NCBI GenBank assembly: GCA_023444445.1
Contig: JAEXMK010000197.1
Coordinates: 1 to 64,000, forward strand
Direction of reading: 5' to 3'
DNA: 64,000 nucleotides
Source of the DNA: Pseudomonadota bacterium
Lineage (GTDB): Bacteria; Pseudomonadota; Alphaproteobacteria; Rhizobiales; Rhizobiaceae
Below the pieces are notes generated by a model. The model was not told the origin of the DNA. It was given only the letters and a program-made list of their open reading frames with translations, and did no database searches. Positions 43,271 to 54,090 of this stretch are shown here, in pieces; the stretch's first letter is position 1, and every line of letters starts with the position of its first letter. Both the position numbers and the translations under genes were made by a program.

Positions 43271-43598
43271 GACCGTTTCCTCCAGCGAAGCAATGCCGGA
43301 CGCCGCCGTTGCCGCATATTTGCCACGGCAGGCGCGCATTGGTTTTTCGTTGAAGGTCATCATACCACCGATATTGCGTCCGCCGTGAGAATGATTTTGT
43401 GGCTGGCCGAATCGCCTTCCTGCCGCATCGGCCCAAGATGCCATATGGCAATGGCATCGCCCGGCCTCCAGGAAGTCGAAAACGGCCTTTCCGGGGCTTA
43501 AAAATTAAGCTCTTTGCCGCTGCATTTATAGGCTTCACAATCCTGTAACAACGGACCTAATATACAAGTGCAGATGCCGAATCGCTCAGGAGAAGCCC
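43271..43598. other. Divergent intergenic region with a palindrome
   Basis: 328 bases between the small secreted protein (minus) and the HNH gene (plus). It holds the perfect dyad GCTTAA(AAA)TTAAGC at 43496-43510, which may be an operator for either gene. No gene or RNA is recognised. Confidence 0.45.
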
Positions 43599-44156
43599 TT
43601 GACGATTGCAGTTTCACCACAGGCCCTGCCGGCGCTCGTCCTGAACGCAGACTACAGGCCACTGAGTTATTACCCCTTGTCGTTATGGTCCTGGCAGGAC
43701 GCGATCAAGGCCGTATTTCTAGACCGTGTGAACATCATTGCAGAATATGATCACGCGGTGTCATCCCCCAGCTTTTCCATGCGGCTGCCGAGCGTCGTCA
43801 GCCTCAAGACCTATGTGCAGCCCACCCGCAATCCCGCCTTTACACGGTTCAACGTTTTCCTTCGGGACAAGTTCGAATGCCAGTATTGCGGCACTCGGGA
43901 CGAATTGACTTTCGACCACGTCATCCCCCGCGCGCATGGCGGTGAAACAACGTGGCACAATGTCGTGGCGGCGTGCTCTCCCTGCAACCTTAAAAAAGGC
44001 AGCAAGCTTCCCAAGCAGGCGGGCATGTTCCCGGCGCAGAAGCCTTTCCAGCCGACGGTTCAGGATCTGCACAATAACGGACGGTTGTTCCCGCCCAACT
44101 ATCTGCACGAAAGCTGGATGGACTATCTTTACTGGGATACCGAATTGCAGCCCTGA
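43599..44156 (+). CDS. HNH endonuclease family protein
   Basis: HNH nuclease-like protein, 185 aa. The zinc/metal core is complete: C94-x2-C97 (ECQYCG), D106-H107 (FDHVIPRAHGG), H120-N121 and C126-x2-C129 followed by N130 (CSPCNLKKG). The N-terminal ~85 residues (LNADYRPLSYYPLSLWSWQ) are conserved in this bacterial family of unknown target. The start is TTG at 43599, with AGGAG 7 bases upstream. Not linked to a restriction-modification or phage region, so probably a housekeeping family. Confidence 0.92.
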   Translation: MTIAVSPQALPALVLNADYRPLSYYPLSLWSWQDAIKAVFLDRVNIIAEYDHAVSSPSFSMRLPSVVSLKTYVQPTRNPAFTRFNVFLRDKFECQYCGTRDELTFDHVIPRAHGGETTWHNVVAACSPCNLKKGSKLPKQAGMFPAQKPFQPTVQDLHNNGRLFPPNYLHESWMDYLYWDTELQP

Positions 44157-44186
44157 CCCTTCAGGACTGCAACACGGTTTTTCCGC

Positions 44187-44702
44187 TTACCGGCTTTTAC
44201 GGCTTGCGCCAAAAAAGGCGACTGCCGCAAGTGCGACGCTTGCGATGACGTTCCAGCCCGCAAAGGAAAGGCCGAGTACCCGCAATGCAGCGTCGTTGCA
44301 GGAGGGTGCCTTGATGGCGTTCAGATTGCCCAGAAGGTCGCCGGCATTGGTGGTGATGGAAGGTGCGCCGGTCGCGCAGGTGATCGGGCCTGCCCAGAAA
44401 CCCCATTCGACGCCGGCATGATAGACGCCAAGCCCGGCGCCGATCAGCATCGCCACACCAATCAGGGCAAGAAGCAGCCGCGTGATCTGGGTCGGCAGTT
44501 TGAAGATGCTGGTCGCAATGGCCAATATGCCCAGCGGAATGGCGTAATAATAGGGATCGCGCTGCAACAGGCAGAGCGCGCAGGGCGTATAACCGCCAAT
44601 ATGCTGGAAACCGAGGGCGGAGCCGACGGTGAAGATCATCCCTGCCGTGACGCCGAGAGCGGCGAGCGTGCGGCTGTTGTCGGCGGTGGTCGCATTGGCC
44701 AT
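44187..44702 (-). CDS. dsbB: Disulfide bond formation protein B
   Basis: Inner-membrane quinone oxidoreductase that reoxidises DsbA, 171 aa, four hydrophobic segments. The first redox pair is CALC after GGYTP, followed by QRDPYYY, and the second loop has ITCATGAPS and APSCNDA, giving the second pair. The Arg of LLQRDP is the quinone-site residue of the family. DsbA is not in the window. 281 bases of promoter region lie upstream, up to the ABC transporter gene, with nothing recognised in them. Confidence 0.92.
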   Translation of the reverse strand: MANATTADNSRTLAALGVTAGMIFTVGSALGFQHIGGYTPCALCLLQRDPYYYAIPLGILAIATSIFKLPTQITRLLLALIGVAMLIGAGLGVYHAGVEWGFWAGPITCATGAPSITTNAGDLLGNLNAIKAPSCNDAALRVLGLSFAGWNVIASVALAAVAFFGASRKSR

Positions 44703-44983
44703 GTTGTTTTCCTCAAACTTCGAAAAGAAGCAGATATCCCGGACGGGTTTTCAAAAAGGCGGGCGTGATGGCGAAATTAAGTCGCGGTCTTCACGGGTTT
44801 AACGGGATTCGTCTAATCCAGTCCGCGGCATCTGGCAAATGAAAGCCCGGCACTCCTGGCGGGATGAGCAAGCAAAGTTTCGTGAGTGCGCCGAGGGCAG
44901 GGGCCGGTGAGGTTTCCTGCAACGCGCCGCGCAAGGCAAGGAAAATTAATGCCCTCGGTAGCTGAAACTCGGAGGGATGAGAT

Positions 44984-46525
<1,542 letters not shown>

Positions 46526-46529
46526 GATG

Positions 46530-47507
46530 TCAGGCCTTCCCTGTCTTCTTGCCGAGATGCGTTTCGCGCAGGCGGTTGATGCCAACGGCGGCGAGGATCA
46601 TTGCGCCCAGCACCACCTGGACGAGGAACGGATCGATGGAGAACAACACGAGTGCCTGCGTGATGATCGCCACGATGACGACGCCGAGCAGGGTTGCCCC
46701 GACGCTGACATGCCCGCCCGCCAGCACGGCGCCGCCGATGACGGGCGCGGCAAAGGAGAGGATGAGCCAGTCGTCGCCGATAGAAGGCTGGCCGATCTGT
46801 AGCCGCGAGACAAGCAGGATACCCGCGACAGATGCCAGAAGGCCGGAAATGCCGTGCGCGACGATCACCGTGGTGCGCACCGAAATGCCGGAGAGCTCCG
46901 CTGCGTGGCTGTTGCCGCCAATGGCAAGGATGAAGCGGCCGATCGGCTGGCGGCGCAGCATGAACCACAGGGCAAATGCGATGACGATGGTCGGGACAGC
47001 AAGCCACGGAATGGGCCCGGCAATGAGGGCCGAACCGGAGTTTTTCACTGACTCAGGTACTCCGTAAAAAGGCTCCGCCCGCGTAATGCCAAGGTTGATA
47101 CCCTTGTAGATCGACAGTGTTGCCAGCGTGATGACGAAGGCGGAAATGCCGGTGATGGCGATCAGCAGGCCGTTGAGCATGCCGCAGACAATGCCGATCA
47201 GCACTGCGGCAATGGCAGCCACCGGCGCCGGAAGCCCCCAGACCTGCATCAGCCCCGCAAAGGAGATTGCCGCAAGGCCCCCGATCGCACCGACGGAGAG
47301 GTTCATCTGACCGATGGCGATGATGATCATCTGCGAAAAGGCGATGAGCGCATTGACCGAGATGGCCAGAAGCAGGATCTGGATATTGAAAGAAGACAGG
47401 AAGTTGGGGCTGAAGCCACGGATCAGCACAATTGCCAGCACCGTGACCAGCAGGGGTCCGAACCAGTCGGTTCTGGCAAGGCGAAGAAGGGTGTTGTCAG
47501 TCGTCAT
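46530..47507 (-). CDS. Sugar ABC transporter permease A (RbsC-like)
   Basis: BPD_transp_2 permease, 325 aa, eight to ten hydrophobic segments. The family signature GGNSHAAELSGI lies at about residue 200. Together with the next permease it forms a heterodimer, as in systems with two unlike permeases. It lies 10 bases downstream of the second permease and 4 bases before the ATPase, so all are translated from one mRNA. Confidence 0.92.
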   Translation of the reverse strand: MTTDNTLLRLARTDWFGPLLVTVLAIVLIRGFSPNFLSSFNIQILLLAISVNALIAFSQMIIIAIGQMNLSVGAIGGLAAISFAGLMQVWGLPAPVAAIAAVLIGIVCGMLNGLLIAITGISAFVITLATLSIYKGINLGITRAEPFYGVPESVKNSGSALIAGPIPWLAVPTIVIAFALWFMLRRQPIGRFILAIGGNSHAAELSGISVRTTVIVAHGISGLLASVAGILLVSRLQIGQPSIGDDWLILSFAAPVIGGAVLAGGHVSVGATLLGVVIVAIITQALVLFSIDPFLVQVVLGAMILAAVGINRLRETHLGKKTGKA

Positions 47508-47517
47508 CGTCCAGTCC

Positions 47518-48558
47518 TCAAGCCAGATTGCGTCGGGCGAGATAGCTTCGCCGCGCCTTGTCCATCAAAACCGCCAGCAACAGCAGCAGGCCAAGAAATG
47601 TCTGGACCCAGAATTCACCGAGCTGGAGCAGCAGCAGGCCGCTGGTCAGCATGGTGACCAGAAGTGCGCCAAGGCAGGTGCCAAGCACAGAAACCTTACC
47701 GCCTTGCAGCAGCGTGCCGCCGAGAACAGGGCCGAGAAAGGCGGGCAAAAGCCAGTCCTGTCCCAGCTGGCCGGCCATGGAAGGAATGGCCGCACCTGTG
47801 CGCGTCACCAGCATCAGGGCTGCGAGCGCGGCAAGCAGGCCCGACAGCATGTGACAGGCAATAAAGATGCGGTCGACACGAATGCCTGATAGTTCCGCCG
47901 CCTCGGGGCGCGCACCCGCCGCCAGCATTTCACGGCCAAGAACGGTGGACCGGTAAAGAAAGGACAAGGCCAGCGCAGTTGCGAGCGTGACGAGAAGCAG
48001 CGGTGAGAAATAGGTGGCAAGTTTCATCTTGCCGAAGGCGGCGAAGATCGGTGGCAGGCCGCGATAGGCCTCGGCGCGTGTCAGGAATATCATCACGCCG
48101 AAAAAGATGCTCATGGTGGCGAGTGTGATGATGAAGCTGTGCAGTCCCGTGCGGATGACGGTCCAGCCGTTGATGAAACCGAGTGCTGCGCCGGTGGCAA
48201 GGCCGCCGATGAGCGCGAGCGGCCACGGCACGCCAAGCACCTCGATCAGATAACCGCAGGCCATGGCCGCCGAGACGCCAATCGCGCCAACGGCGAGATT
48301 GAGGCCGCCGGTCACGATCACCGCCATCATCGACAGGCCGATCATGATGTTGATCGCAGCGCTGCGGCCAAGCGTGAACAGGTTAAAAGGCGAAAGGAAG
48401 CCGCTGGCCGCCACGCCGAAAATGACGGCGAAGACGACGATCAGCAAAATGAGGCCGAATTCGTTGGTAAGGAAAAAACGGCTTTGCGACAGGCTGGAAC
48501 CCATTCGTTCGTCTGTGTCCTGTGTGCCTTTTGCGAGCAAACTATCGTTCACGGTCAT
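47518..48558 (-). CDS. Sugar ABC transporter permease B (RbsC-like)
   Basis: BPD_transp_2 permease, 346 aa. The signature GARPEAAELSGI is present. The first ~25 residues are polar and cytoplasmic (SLLAKGTQDTDERMGSS). It is the first permease after the binding-protein gene, separated from it by 139 bases that contain a strong hairpin. Permeases of this type move pentoses, hexoses or sugar acids; the neighbouring uronate genes point to a sugar acid. Confidence 0.92.
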   Translation of the reverse strand: MTVNDSLLAKGTQDTDERMGSSLSQSRFFLTNEFGLILLIVVFAVIFGVAASGFLSPFNLFTLGRSAAINIMIGLSMMAVIVTGGLNLAVGAIGVSAAMACGYLIEVLGVPWPLALIGGLATGAALGFINGWTVIRTGLHSFIITLATMSIFFGVMIFLTRAEAYRGLPPIFAAFGKMKLATYFSPLLLVTLATALALSFLYRSTVLGREMLAAGARPEAAELSGIRVDRIFIACHMLSGLLAALAALMLVTRTGAAIPSMAGQLGQDWLLPAFLGPVLGGTLLQGGKVSVLGTCLGALLVTMLTSGLLLLQLGEFWVQTFLGLLLLLAVLMDKARRSYLARRNLA

Positions 48559-48649
48559 GAAACTGTCCCGGTACTGGTTCGGCCCGAGGCACCTTTAAGG
48601 TTCGCCCCGATATTGCGCTGCCGCCGGAGGACGGCGTTGCGGCGGCATT

Positions 48650-48684
48650 GGTTGCCGGGCATGATCGTCGGCCGCCCGGCAACC
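48650..48684 (-). promoter_or_regulatory. Intercistronic stem-loop between binding protein and permeases
   Basis: An 11-bp perfect stem (48650-48660 with 48674-48684) and a 13-base loop, 14 bases after the binding-protein stop. No T run follows. In many ABC operons such a hairpin stabilises the binding-protein mRNA and reduces expression of the downstream permeases; that is the likely role here. Confidence 0.6.
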
Positions 48685-48697
48685 GCAAAGGCCTTGT

Positions 48698-49723
48698 TTA
48701 TTTGCAGCTCAGATACGTCGTATCGAAGTTTGCGAGCAGCTTTTTGGTCTCGGCGCGCATGGCGTCGATATAGTTGTCGACCTTGCCGGCATCGACATAG
48801 GCGGTTCCGGAATCGATGAACCTGGTCGTCAGCGCGTTGGACTTGAACGGCGCATCTTCCTTCACCTTGCAGCCTGCCTGCAATTTGCTGAGCGCGAAGG
48901 AACCGATATAGCCCTGACCATAGGGGTTCTGAAGCATGGTGCCGTCAACGAAACCGTCCTTGATCGCCTTCAGCACCACTTCATCGTGGTCGATGCCGAC
49001 CATGTGGATCCGCTTGTCGCCGATCTTGCGCAGCGCGTTGGCGGCGACAACCGCCGGCACCCAGGCAGTGGTGACGATGCCGTCGACCTCGGAGGCATGG
49101 GCGGCGAGGTAGGCGTTGATCTTTTCTTCGGCGGGTTCCGGCGCGTCGATATCGGCAATGACCTGTACCACCTCGGCGCCGGCTTCGTCAGCGGCCTTCT
49201 TCACGGCATCGATGCGAAGCTGGGTGTTGGGGTCGACAAGGAAGCCGGTGAAATGGGCGATGCGTTTTTTACCAGTTCCCATCGCCTTGATGAGTTCCTT
49301 GGTGCCAAGATAGGCAGAATTGCCAGTATCCGTGCCGAGGCAGAAGGCAGCAGGTGAGGGGTCTTTGAAGCAGCCAGCGCCGGCGATTACGTTCGCGCCG
49401 TTGCCGGTCAGTTCCTCGGCCGTGGAGACCGCACCAACGGGATCGCCGGGGAAAATCAGGAAGCCGTTATACCCCTGGCTGAGAAGGCTTTCGAGAAGCT
49501 GGTTCTGCTGTGCCAGTTCCCATTTCTGCGGAACCTTGTAATCCGCGCCCGCCAGGCCGAAATCCTTGGCAGCGTCCTTTCCGGCCTGTTCCCAGGCGGC
49601 GAAATAGGGATGCGGACCACCCGGAACGAGAGCGATCTTGCTTTGATCCGCCGCCTGCGCAAGACCGCAGGCTCCAGCGCCGATGATTGCGGCAGCGACG
49701 AGGCTGCGCATGAAATGCGTCAT
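48698..49723 (-). CDS. Periplasmic sugar-binding protein of ABC transporter
   Basis: RbsB/TorT-like substrate-binding protein, 341 aa. The Sec signal is visible (MTHFMRSLVAAAIIGAGACGLAQA). The mature part has IALVPGGPHPYFAAWEQAGKD and GVSTAEEL-like hinges, with several aromatic and charged residues typical of a sugar pocket, plus Cys near AGCFKDPSPAAFCLG and LQAGCKV. The ATG at 49723 is chosen for the GGAGGAG just upstream; the longer frame to 49864 overlaps the divergent promoter. It is the first gene of the transporter operon and is divergent from the GntR gene. Confidence 0.93.
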   Translation of the reverse strand: MTHFMRSLVAAAIIGAGACGLAQAADQSKIALVPGGPHPYFAAWEQAGKDAAKDFGLAGADYKVPQKWELAQQNQLLESLLSQGYNGFLIFPGDPVGAVSTAEELTGNGANVIAGAGCFKDPSPAAFCLGTDTGNSAYLGTKELIKAMGTGKKRIAHFTGFLVDPNTQLRIDAVKKAADEAGAEVVQVIADIDAPEPAEEKINAYLAAHASEVDGIVTTAWVPAVVAANALRKIGDKRIHMVGIDHDEVVLKAIKDGFVDGTMLQNPYGQGYIGSFALSKLQAGCKVKEDAPFKSNALTTRFIDSGTAYVDAGKVDNYIDAMRAETKKLLANFDTTYLSCK

Positions 49724-49833
49724 GTTTTTCTCCTCCATGAAACGGCCTGCATCCATAAAAAGCGACTGGAACCCTGCCTTAATCGCTCTTTCTCCCAACA
49801 GCCGGCTTGCGTAAGCAGGATGGACCCTAGTAT

Positions 49834-49847
49834 ACTTGTATCCAAGT
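49834..49847. promoter_or_regulatory. Candidate GntR operator in the divergent promoter
   Basis: ACTTG at 49834-49838 and CAAGT at 49843-49847 with a four-base spacer form a perfect short dyad, with TTGTATCCAA at its centre, close to the TTGTATACAA-type sites known for FCD-class GntR proteins. It lies between the binding-protein gene and the GntR gene, so the regulator could repress both directions. Confidence 0.5.
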
Positions 49848-49890
49848 GGCAATCGGATTTTCACGATGGCCTTGCAAGAGGGAAGCGCTC

Positions 49891-50640
49891 ATGACGAAAA
49901 ACACCAGTGCTGGCTTTGCCGGACGCGGCGGCCAACAGGAGGCCTCGGGCCCGGGGATCGAAAGCGTGGAGCTTGTGGTCAATCGTTATGGACCGGTGGC
50001 TGATCAGGTTCATGCGGCCCTGCGCCATGCCATTGTCGAGGTGCGGTTGGCGCCCGGCGCGCCCATCAGCGAGAACTCGATCTGCCGTCAGTTTTCCGTA
50101 TCACGCACCCCGGTTCGCGCCGCGATCCAGCGCCTGTCGGAAGAGGGGCTTGTGGATGTCTATCCGCAACTCGGCAGTTTCGTTGCGCCGATCAGGCTCG
50201 GTGAAATTCAGGACAGTCACTTTATCCGCCGTTCGCTTGAAGTGGCCCTGCTGCGCGAAGTCGCGCCGCGATGGACGAAAGAAATGAGCCGGACGATGCG
50301 CGATGTGATTGCCGAACAGGAAAGGGTGATTGCCGCCAATGACGCCAATGGCTTTTTCCATGCCGACGAGGCGTTTCACCGGCTGCTCGGCACGTTTTCC
50401 GGCCGCGAAGGCGTCTGGCAGGCAATCCTTGCCGCCAAGGTGACGCTCTCGCGGTTTCACCGCTACTGGGCGAAGCCGGACCGTCTGCCCGCGGTAATCG
50501 AGGAGCACCTTGCGGTCGTCGACGCCCTCGACCGGGGGGATGCTGAGGGCGCGGAAAAGGCGCTGGTGACACATCTGGATATGGTTTTCGTGATCTACGA
50601 ACAGTTACCCGAAGAAGAGCGCAAGCATTTGTCCATTTGA
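49891..50640 (+). CDS. GntR-family (FCD) transcriptional regulator
   Basis: GntR/FadR-subfamily regulator, 249 aa. The N-terminal winged helix has SENSICRQFSVSRTPVRAAI, and the C-terminal FCD ligand domain has FHADEAFHRLLGTFSGR and HLAVVDALDRGDAEGAE, with the metal-binding His and Asp pattern. It probably senses a sugar acid or its metabolite and controls the divergent transporter and the downstream catabolic genes. AGAGGGAAG lies before the ATG at 49891. The SDR gene follows 22 bases later. Confidence 0.92.
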   Translation: MTKNTSAGFAGRGGQQEASGPGIESVELVVNRYGPVADQVHAALRHAIVEVRLAPGAPISENSICRQFSVSRTPVRAAIQRLSEEGLVDVYPQLGSFVAPIRLGEIQDSHFIRRSLEVALLREVAPRWTKEMSRTMRDVIAEQERVIAANDANGFFHADEAFHRLLGTFSGREGVWQAILAAKVTLSRFHRYWAKPDRLPAVIEEHLAVVDALDRGDAEGAEKALVTHLDMVFVIYEQLPEEERKHLSI

Positions 50641-50662
50641 TAATGGACGTGGAGGAGACGGA

Positions 50663-51403
50663 ATGGAACTGAAACACAAGACCGCGCTCGTGACCGGCGC
50701 GTGCGGCGGCATCGGCCGCGCCGTGGTGACGGCGCTGGTGGCGCAAGGCGCAAGGGTGCTCGCCTTCGATCGCGACATCGAGGCTGTTACGGCGCTCGCG
50801 CAGGGGTTTGGCGGTGCCTGCGATCCCATCGCCGTCGATCTCGGTGATGCGGCGGCGCTGCAGGCCGTCATGAAGGATATAGCCGGCCGTTTCGAGGTCA
50901 TCGATATTCTCGTCAACAATGCAGGCGTGCTTTCGCCCCACAAGCTCGCCGCGACGACGCTTGAGGAATGGCACAGGCTGATGGCGGTTAATCTCGATGC
51001 CGCCCTGCTGCTGACGCAGGCCGTCGTTCCCGCCATGAAGGAAAACCGCTGGGGCCGGCTGATCAACATCTCCTCCTACGCCTGGAAATCCGGAGGACTG
51101 ACGGCCGGCACGGCCTATTCGGTTTCGAAATCGGCGATGGTCGGCCTCACCTATTCCTCGGCGCGTGAACTCGCCCCCTTCGGCGTTACTGCCAATGCGG
51201 TGGCGCCGGCCTATGTGGTGTCGCCGATGATCATGGAACAATTGTCGGAGGAAGACCGTCAGCGGCAACTCGCAGCCATTCCCGTCGGGCGTTTCTGCCA
51301 GCCGGAAGAAGTGGCGCATGCCGTGCGTTTCCTCGCCTCACCCCTGTCCGGTTTCATGACTGGAACGGTCGTCGATATGAATGGCGGCCTGCAATTCGGC
51401 TGA
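50663..51403 (+). CDS. Short-chain dehydrogenase/reductase
   Basis: NAD(P)-dependent SDR oxidoreductase, 246 aa. TGACGGIGRA at 11-20 binds the cofactor, NNAG at 85-88 is the structural motif, and the active site is S137/S138 with Y152-x3-K156 (YSVSK). Asp after the second strand (LAFDRD) favours NAD. In this operon it probably oxidises or reduces the imported sugar acid or a derived lactone; the substrate is not shown by sequence. GGAGGAG lies before the ATG and uxuB follows 17 bases downstream. Confidence 0.92.
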   Translation: MELKHKTALVTGACGGIGRAVVTALVAQGARVLAFDRDIEAVTALAQGFGGACDPIAVDLGDAAALQAVMKDIAGRFEVIDILVNNAGVLSPHKLAATTLEEWHRLMAVNLDAALLLTQAVVPAMKENRWGRLINISSYAWKSGGLTAGTAYSVSKSAMVGLTYSSARELAPFGVTANAVAPAYVVSPMIMEQLSEEDRQRQLAAIPVGRFCQPEEVAHAVRFLASPLSGFMTGTVVDMNGGLQFG

Positions 51404-51420
51404 GATACGGAGACAACAAC

Positions 51421-52893
51421 GTGACCAATCGTCTTTCCTCCATTGCGCTCTCCCATCTGCCGCAAGACGTGGCTGTGCCCGCGTATGACCGTAAAGCGGT
51501 CACGCCGGGCATCGTCCATCTCGGCGTCGGCGCTTTTCACCGGGCGCATCAGGCCGTGTTCATCGATGATTGCCTGACGCGCGGCGAAACCGGCTGGGGC
51601 ATCGTCGCGGCCTCGCTGCGCAGCGCGGACACCCGTGATGCGATTGCGCCGCAGGATAATCTCTACACTTTCTGCCTGCGCGACGGCGAAAGGGAGACGC
51701 TACGGATCGTCGGTTCCATCCTGGAGACCATCGTTGCCCCGGAAAATCCGGAGCGTCTTTTGCAGGCGATGGCCGATCCGCAGGTTCGGATCGTCACGTT
51801 GACCGTGACGGAAAAAGGCTATCTCGCCGATTTGTCGACGGCTGTGCTTCTTCGCGATCATCCCGATGTCGTTCATGATCTGGAACATCCGCAACGGCCC
51901 CGTTCGGCGCTGGGTTTTCTGCTGGAAGCGACAAGGCGCAGGCGTGCGGCCGGGGCGGTGCCGCTCACTCTGCTCTCCTGCGACAATCTCCCGTCCAATG
52001 GCCGAATCCTGCAACGGCTTCTGGTGGAGATGGCTGGTTTGGCCGACAGCGAACTCGCCGCTTTCATCGCTGAAAATCTCTCCTGCCCCTGCGTCATGGT
52101 GGATCGCATCGTGCCCGCCACCACTCCTGGCGACCGCGAGCGTGTGGCGGCGAGTCTCGGCTGCGAGGATGCCTGGCCGGTGATTGCCGAACCTTATTTC
52201 CGCTGGGTGATCGAGGACCGCTTTCCCCATGGCCGCCCCGGCATCGAGCTTTCCGGCGCTGAACTCGTCGATGACGTCGAGCCCTATGAACATATGAAGC
52301 TCAGAATGCTGAATGGCGCCCACACCGCCATGGCCGCCATCGGCCAATGCAGCGGTCTGGAGACCATCGCCGATATCTATGCCGATCCGCGTGTAAGAGG
52401 TTACATCGACCGTTACTGGCGGGAGGTGGGTTCGACCTTGAGGCCGGCTGTCAGCGGCCCGGACTATGTCGCCGGCTTGCGCCAGCGTTTTGCCAACCCC
52501 GCACTTCGCCACCGCGCCGCCCAGATTGCCTCGGACGCCTCCCAGAAGGTGCCGCAACGCATTCTTGCACCGCTTGCGGAACTGCGGGCCGCAGGTGCTG
52601 CGAATACGGCCGCTCTTTTTGCGGTTGCCCTGTGGATACGGTCCTGCGCGGCGCTGAACGAGCGCGGTGAGCCCATCGTCATGGCCGATCCGGCCTTTGC
52701 GGAATGGAGTGCCCCAATCGGTGCCGGCGAGGACCCGGATGCGGTCGTCGACCGGTTTTTGACATTCCGTCGTGTCTTCGGTCCGGAATGGCAGACTGAC
52801 GCGGCGTTCGTCACGGCGCTGAAGGTCGCCTATCGCGACATCGTCCAATATGGCGCTCTCGACGCCATCGAACGGCATTTTTCGGAGGAGTAG
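51421..52893 (+). CDS. uxuB: Mannitol dehydrogenase family protein, probable fructuronate reductase
   Basis: Long-chain mannitol-2-dehydrogenase-like oxidoreductase, 490 aa. The N-terminal GIVHLGVGAFHRAHQAVF and the stretch MKLRMLNGAHTAMAAIG are the family signatures; the Lys in MKLRMLNGAH is the catalytic residue of this family. With UxuA next to it, the likely reaction is D-fructuronate to D-mannonate with NADH, in hexuronate degradation. Mannitol or altronate oxidation are alternatives. GTG start at 51421 with GGAGA upstream. The uxuA gene follows after 3 bases. Confidence 0.85.
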   Translation: MTNRLSSIALSHLPQDVAVPAYDRKAVTPGIVHLGVGAFHRAHQAVFIDDCLTRGETGWGIVAASLRSADTRDAIAPQDNLYTFCLRDGERETLRIVGSILETIVAPENPERLLQAMADPQVRIVTLTVTEKGYLADLSTAVLLRDHPDVVHDLEHPQRPRSALGFLLEATRRRRAAGAVPLTLLSCDNLPSNGRILQRLLVEMAGLADSELAAFIAENLSCPCVMVDRIVPATTPGDRERVAASLGCEDAWPVIAEPYFRWVIEDRFPHGRPGIELSGAELVDDVEPYEHMKLRMLNGAHTAMAAIGQCSGLETIADIYADPRVRGYIDRYWREVGSTLRPAVSGPDYVAGLRQRFANPALRHRAAQIASDASQKVPQRILAPLAELRAAGAANTAALFAVALWIRSCAALNERGEPIVMADPAFAEWSAPIGAGEDPDAVVDRFLTFRRVFGPEWQTDAAFVTALKVAYRDIVQYGALDAIERHFSEE

Positions 52894-52896
52894 TCT

Positions 52897-54090
52897 ATGA
52901 AGGAAACCTGGCGCTGGTTCGGAGAATCGGACCCGATCACTCTTGAGCATGTGCGGCAGACGGGCGCCAGCGGCGTGGTAACGGCGCTGCACCAGATCCC
53001 CGATGGCACCGCATGGCCGGTAGACGAGATCGCCAAACGCAAGGCGATGATCGAGGCGGCCGGTCTGGAATGGAGCGTCTGCGAATCCATTCCGATGGAA
53101 CAGTCCGTCAAGCGCGGTGACGCGGATGCACCGAAGGCGATTGCGCGCTGGAAAGATACGCTCGCCCGTCTCGGCCGCGCGGGTGTTCCCGTCGTCTGCT
53201 ACAATTTCATGCCTGTCGTGGATTGGACGCGCACCAATCTGCGCTGGCAGGCGCGCAACACGGGATTGGCGTTGCGCTTCGAAATGGCGGATTTCGTCGC
53301 TTATGACGTCTTCATCCTGAAGCGTGCCCGTGCGGCGGACAATTATGATCCCGCGCTGGTGTCACGGGCTGAAGCGCGTTTCGCGACAATGAGCGAAGAG
53401 GAGCAGTCGCTTCTGGAACGCAACATCATCGCCGGCCTGCCGGGCGGCGCGCTGGTGCAGACGCGCGACTCCATCGCGACGCTGATTGCTTCCTTCGATG
53501 GCATCGACAGCGCCACTATGCAGGGCAATCTTCTCGCCTTTCTGCGGGAGGTCGTGCCTGTCGCGGAGGAGGTCGGCGTGCATCTCGGCATCCACCCGGA
53601 CGATCCGCCCTTTTCCCTGTTCGGCCTGCCGCGCGTGGTATCAACACCATCGGATATTCGCGCCATCCTGTCGGCCGCTGAAAGTCCGAACAACGGCATC
53701 ACCCTTTGCACCGGCTCCTACGGCGCCCGCCGCGATAATGATCTCGTGGCGATGGCAAAGGAATTCGCATCCCGTATCAATTTCGCCCATCTGCGAAATG
53801 TCACCGTCGAGGCGGATGGTTCGTTCTTCGAGGACGATCATCTGGATGGCGGAACCGACATGATCGGCGTCATCGAGGCGCTGTTGCGCGAGGAGCGGGC
53901 TGCCGCCCGGGCGGGCCGCCGGAGGGATATTCCGATGCGACCGGACCATGGCCACCTGCTGGGTGATGACATCACCAAAAAAACCAACCCCGGCTACTCC
54001 TATATCGGCCGCATGAAGGGTCTCGGCGAGCTCCGTGGCGTCATCCGAACCATCGAGCGTCAGCTACGTCACGAGGAGGCTGCCGCATGA
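52897..54090 (+). CDS. uxuA: Mannonate dehydratase
   Basis: D-mannonate dehydratase, 397 aa; converts mannonate to 2-keto-3-deoxygluconate. The N-terminal ETWRWFGESDPITLEHV and the metal-site stretches VCYNFMPVVDWTRT and LGIHPDDPPFSLFGLPR are highly characteristic, as is the C-terminal MRPDHGHLLGDD. The start lies 3 bases after the uxuB stop, so both are translated together. Its stop codon overlaps the start of an aldo/keto reductase remnant (ATGA at 54087-54090). Confidence 0.95.
   Translation: MKETWRWFGESDPITLEHVRQTGASGVVTALHQIPDGTAWPVDEIAKRKAMIEAAGLEWSVCESIPMEQSVKRGDADAPKAIARWKDTLARLGRAGVPVVCYNFMPVVDWTRTNLRWQARNTGLALRFEMADFVAYDVFILKRARAADNYDPALVSRAEARFATMSEEEQSLLERNIIAGLPGGALVQTRDSIATLIASFDGIDSATMQGNLLAFLREVVPVAEEVGVHLGIHPDDPPFSLFGLPRVVSTPSDIRAILSAAESPNNGITLCTGSYGARRDNDLVAMAKEFASRINFAHLRNVTVEADGSFFEDDHLDGGTDMIGVIEALLREERAAARAGRRRDIPMRPDHGHLLGDDITKKTNPGYSYIGRMKGLGELRGVIRTIERQLRHEEAAA

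Noticed and set aside
43599..44156. HNH protein as part of a phage or restriction system
   Set aside because: Neighbours are housekeeping genes and no methylase or phage gene is near.
51700..52992. 430-codon minus-strand open frame
   Set aside because: Antisense to uxuB, which is clearly real; composition is shadow-like.
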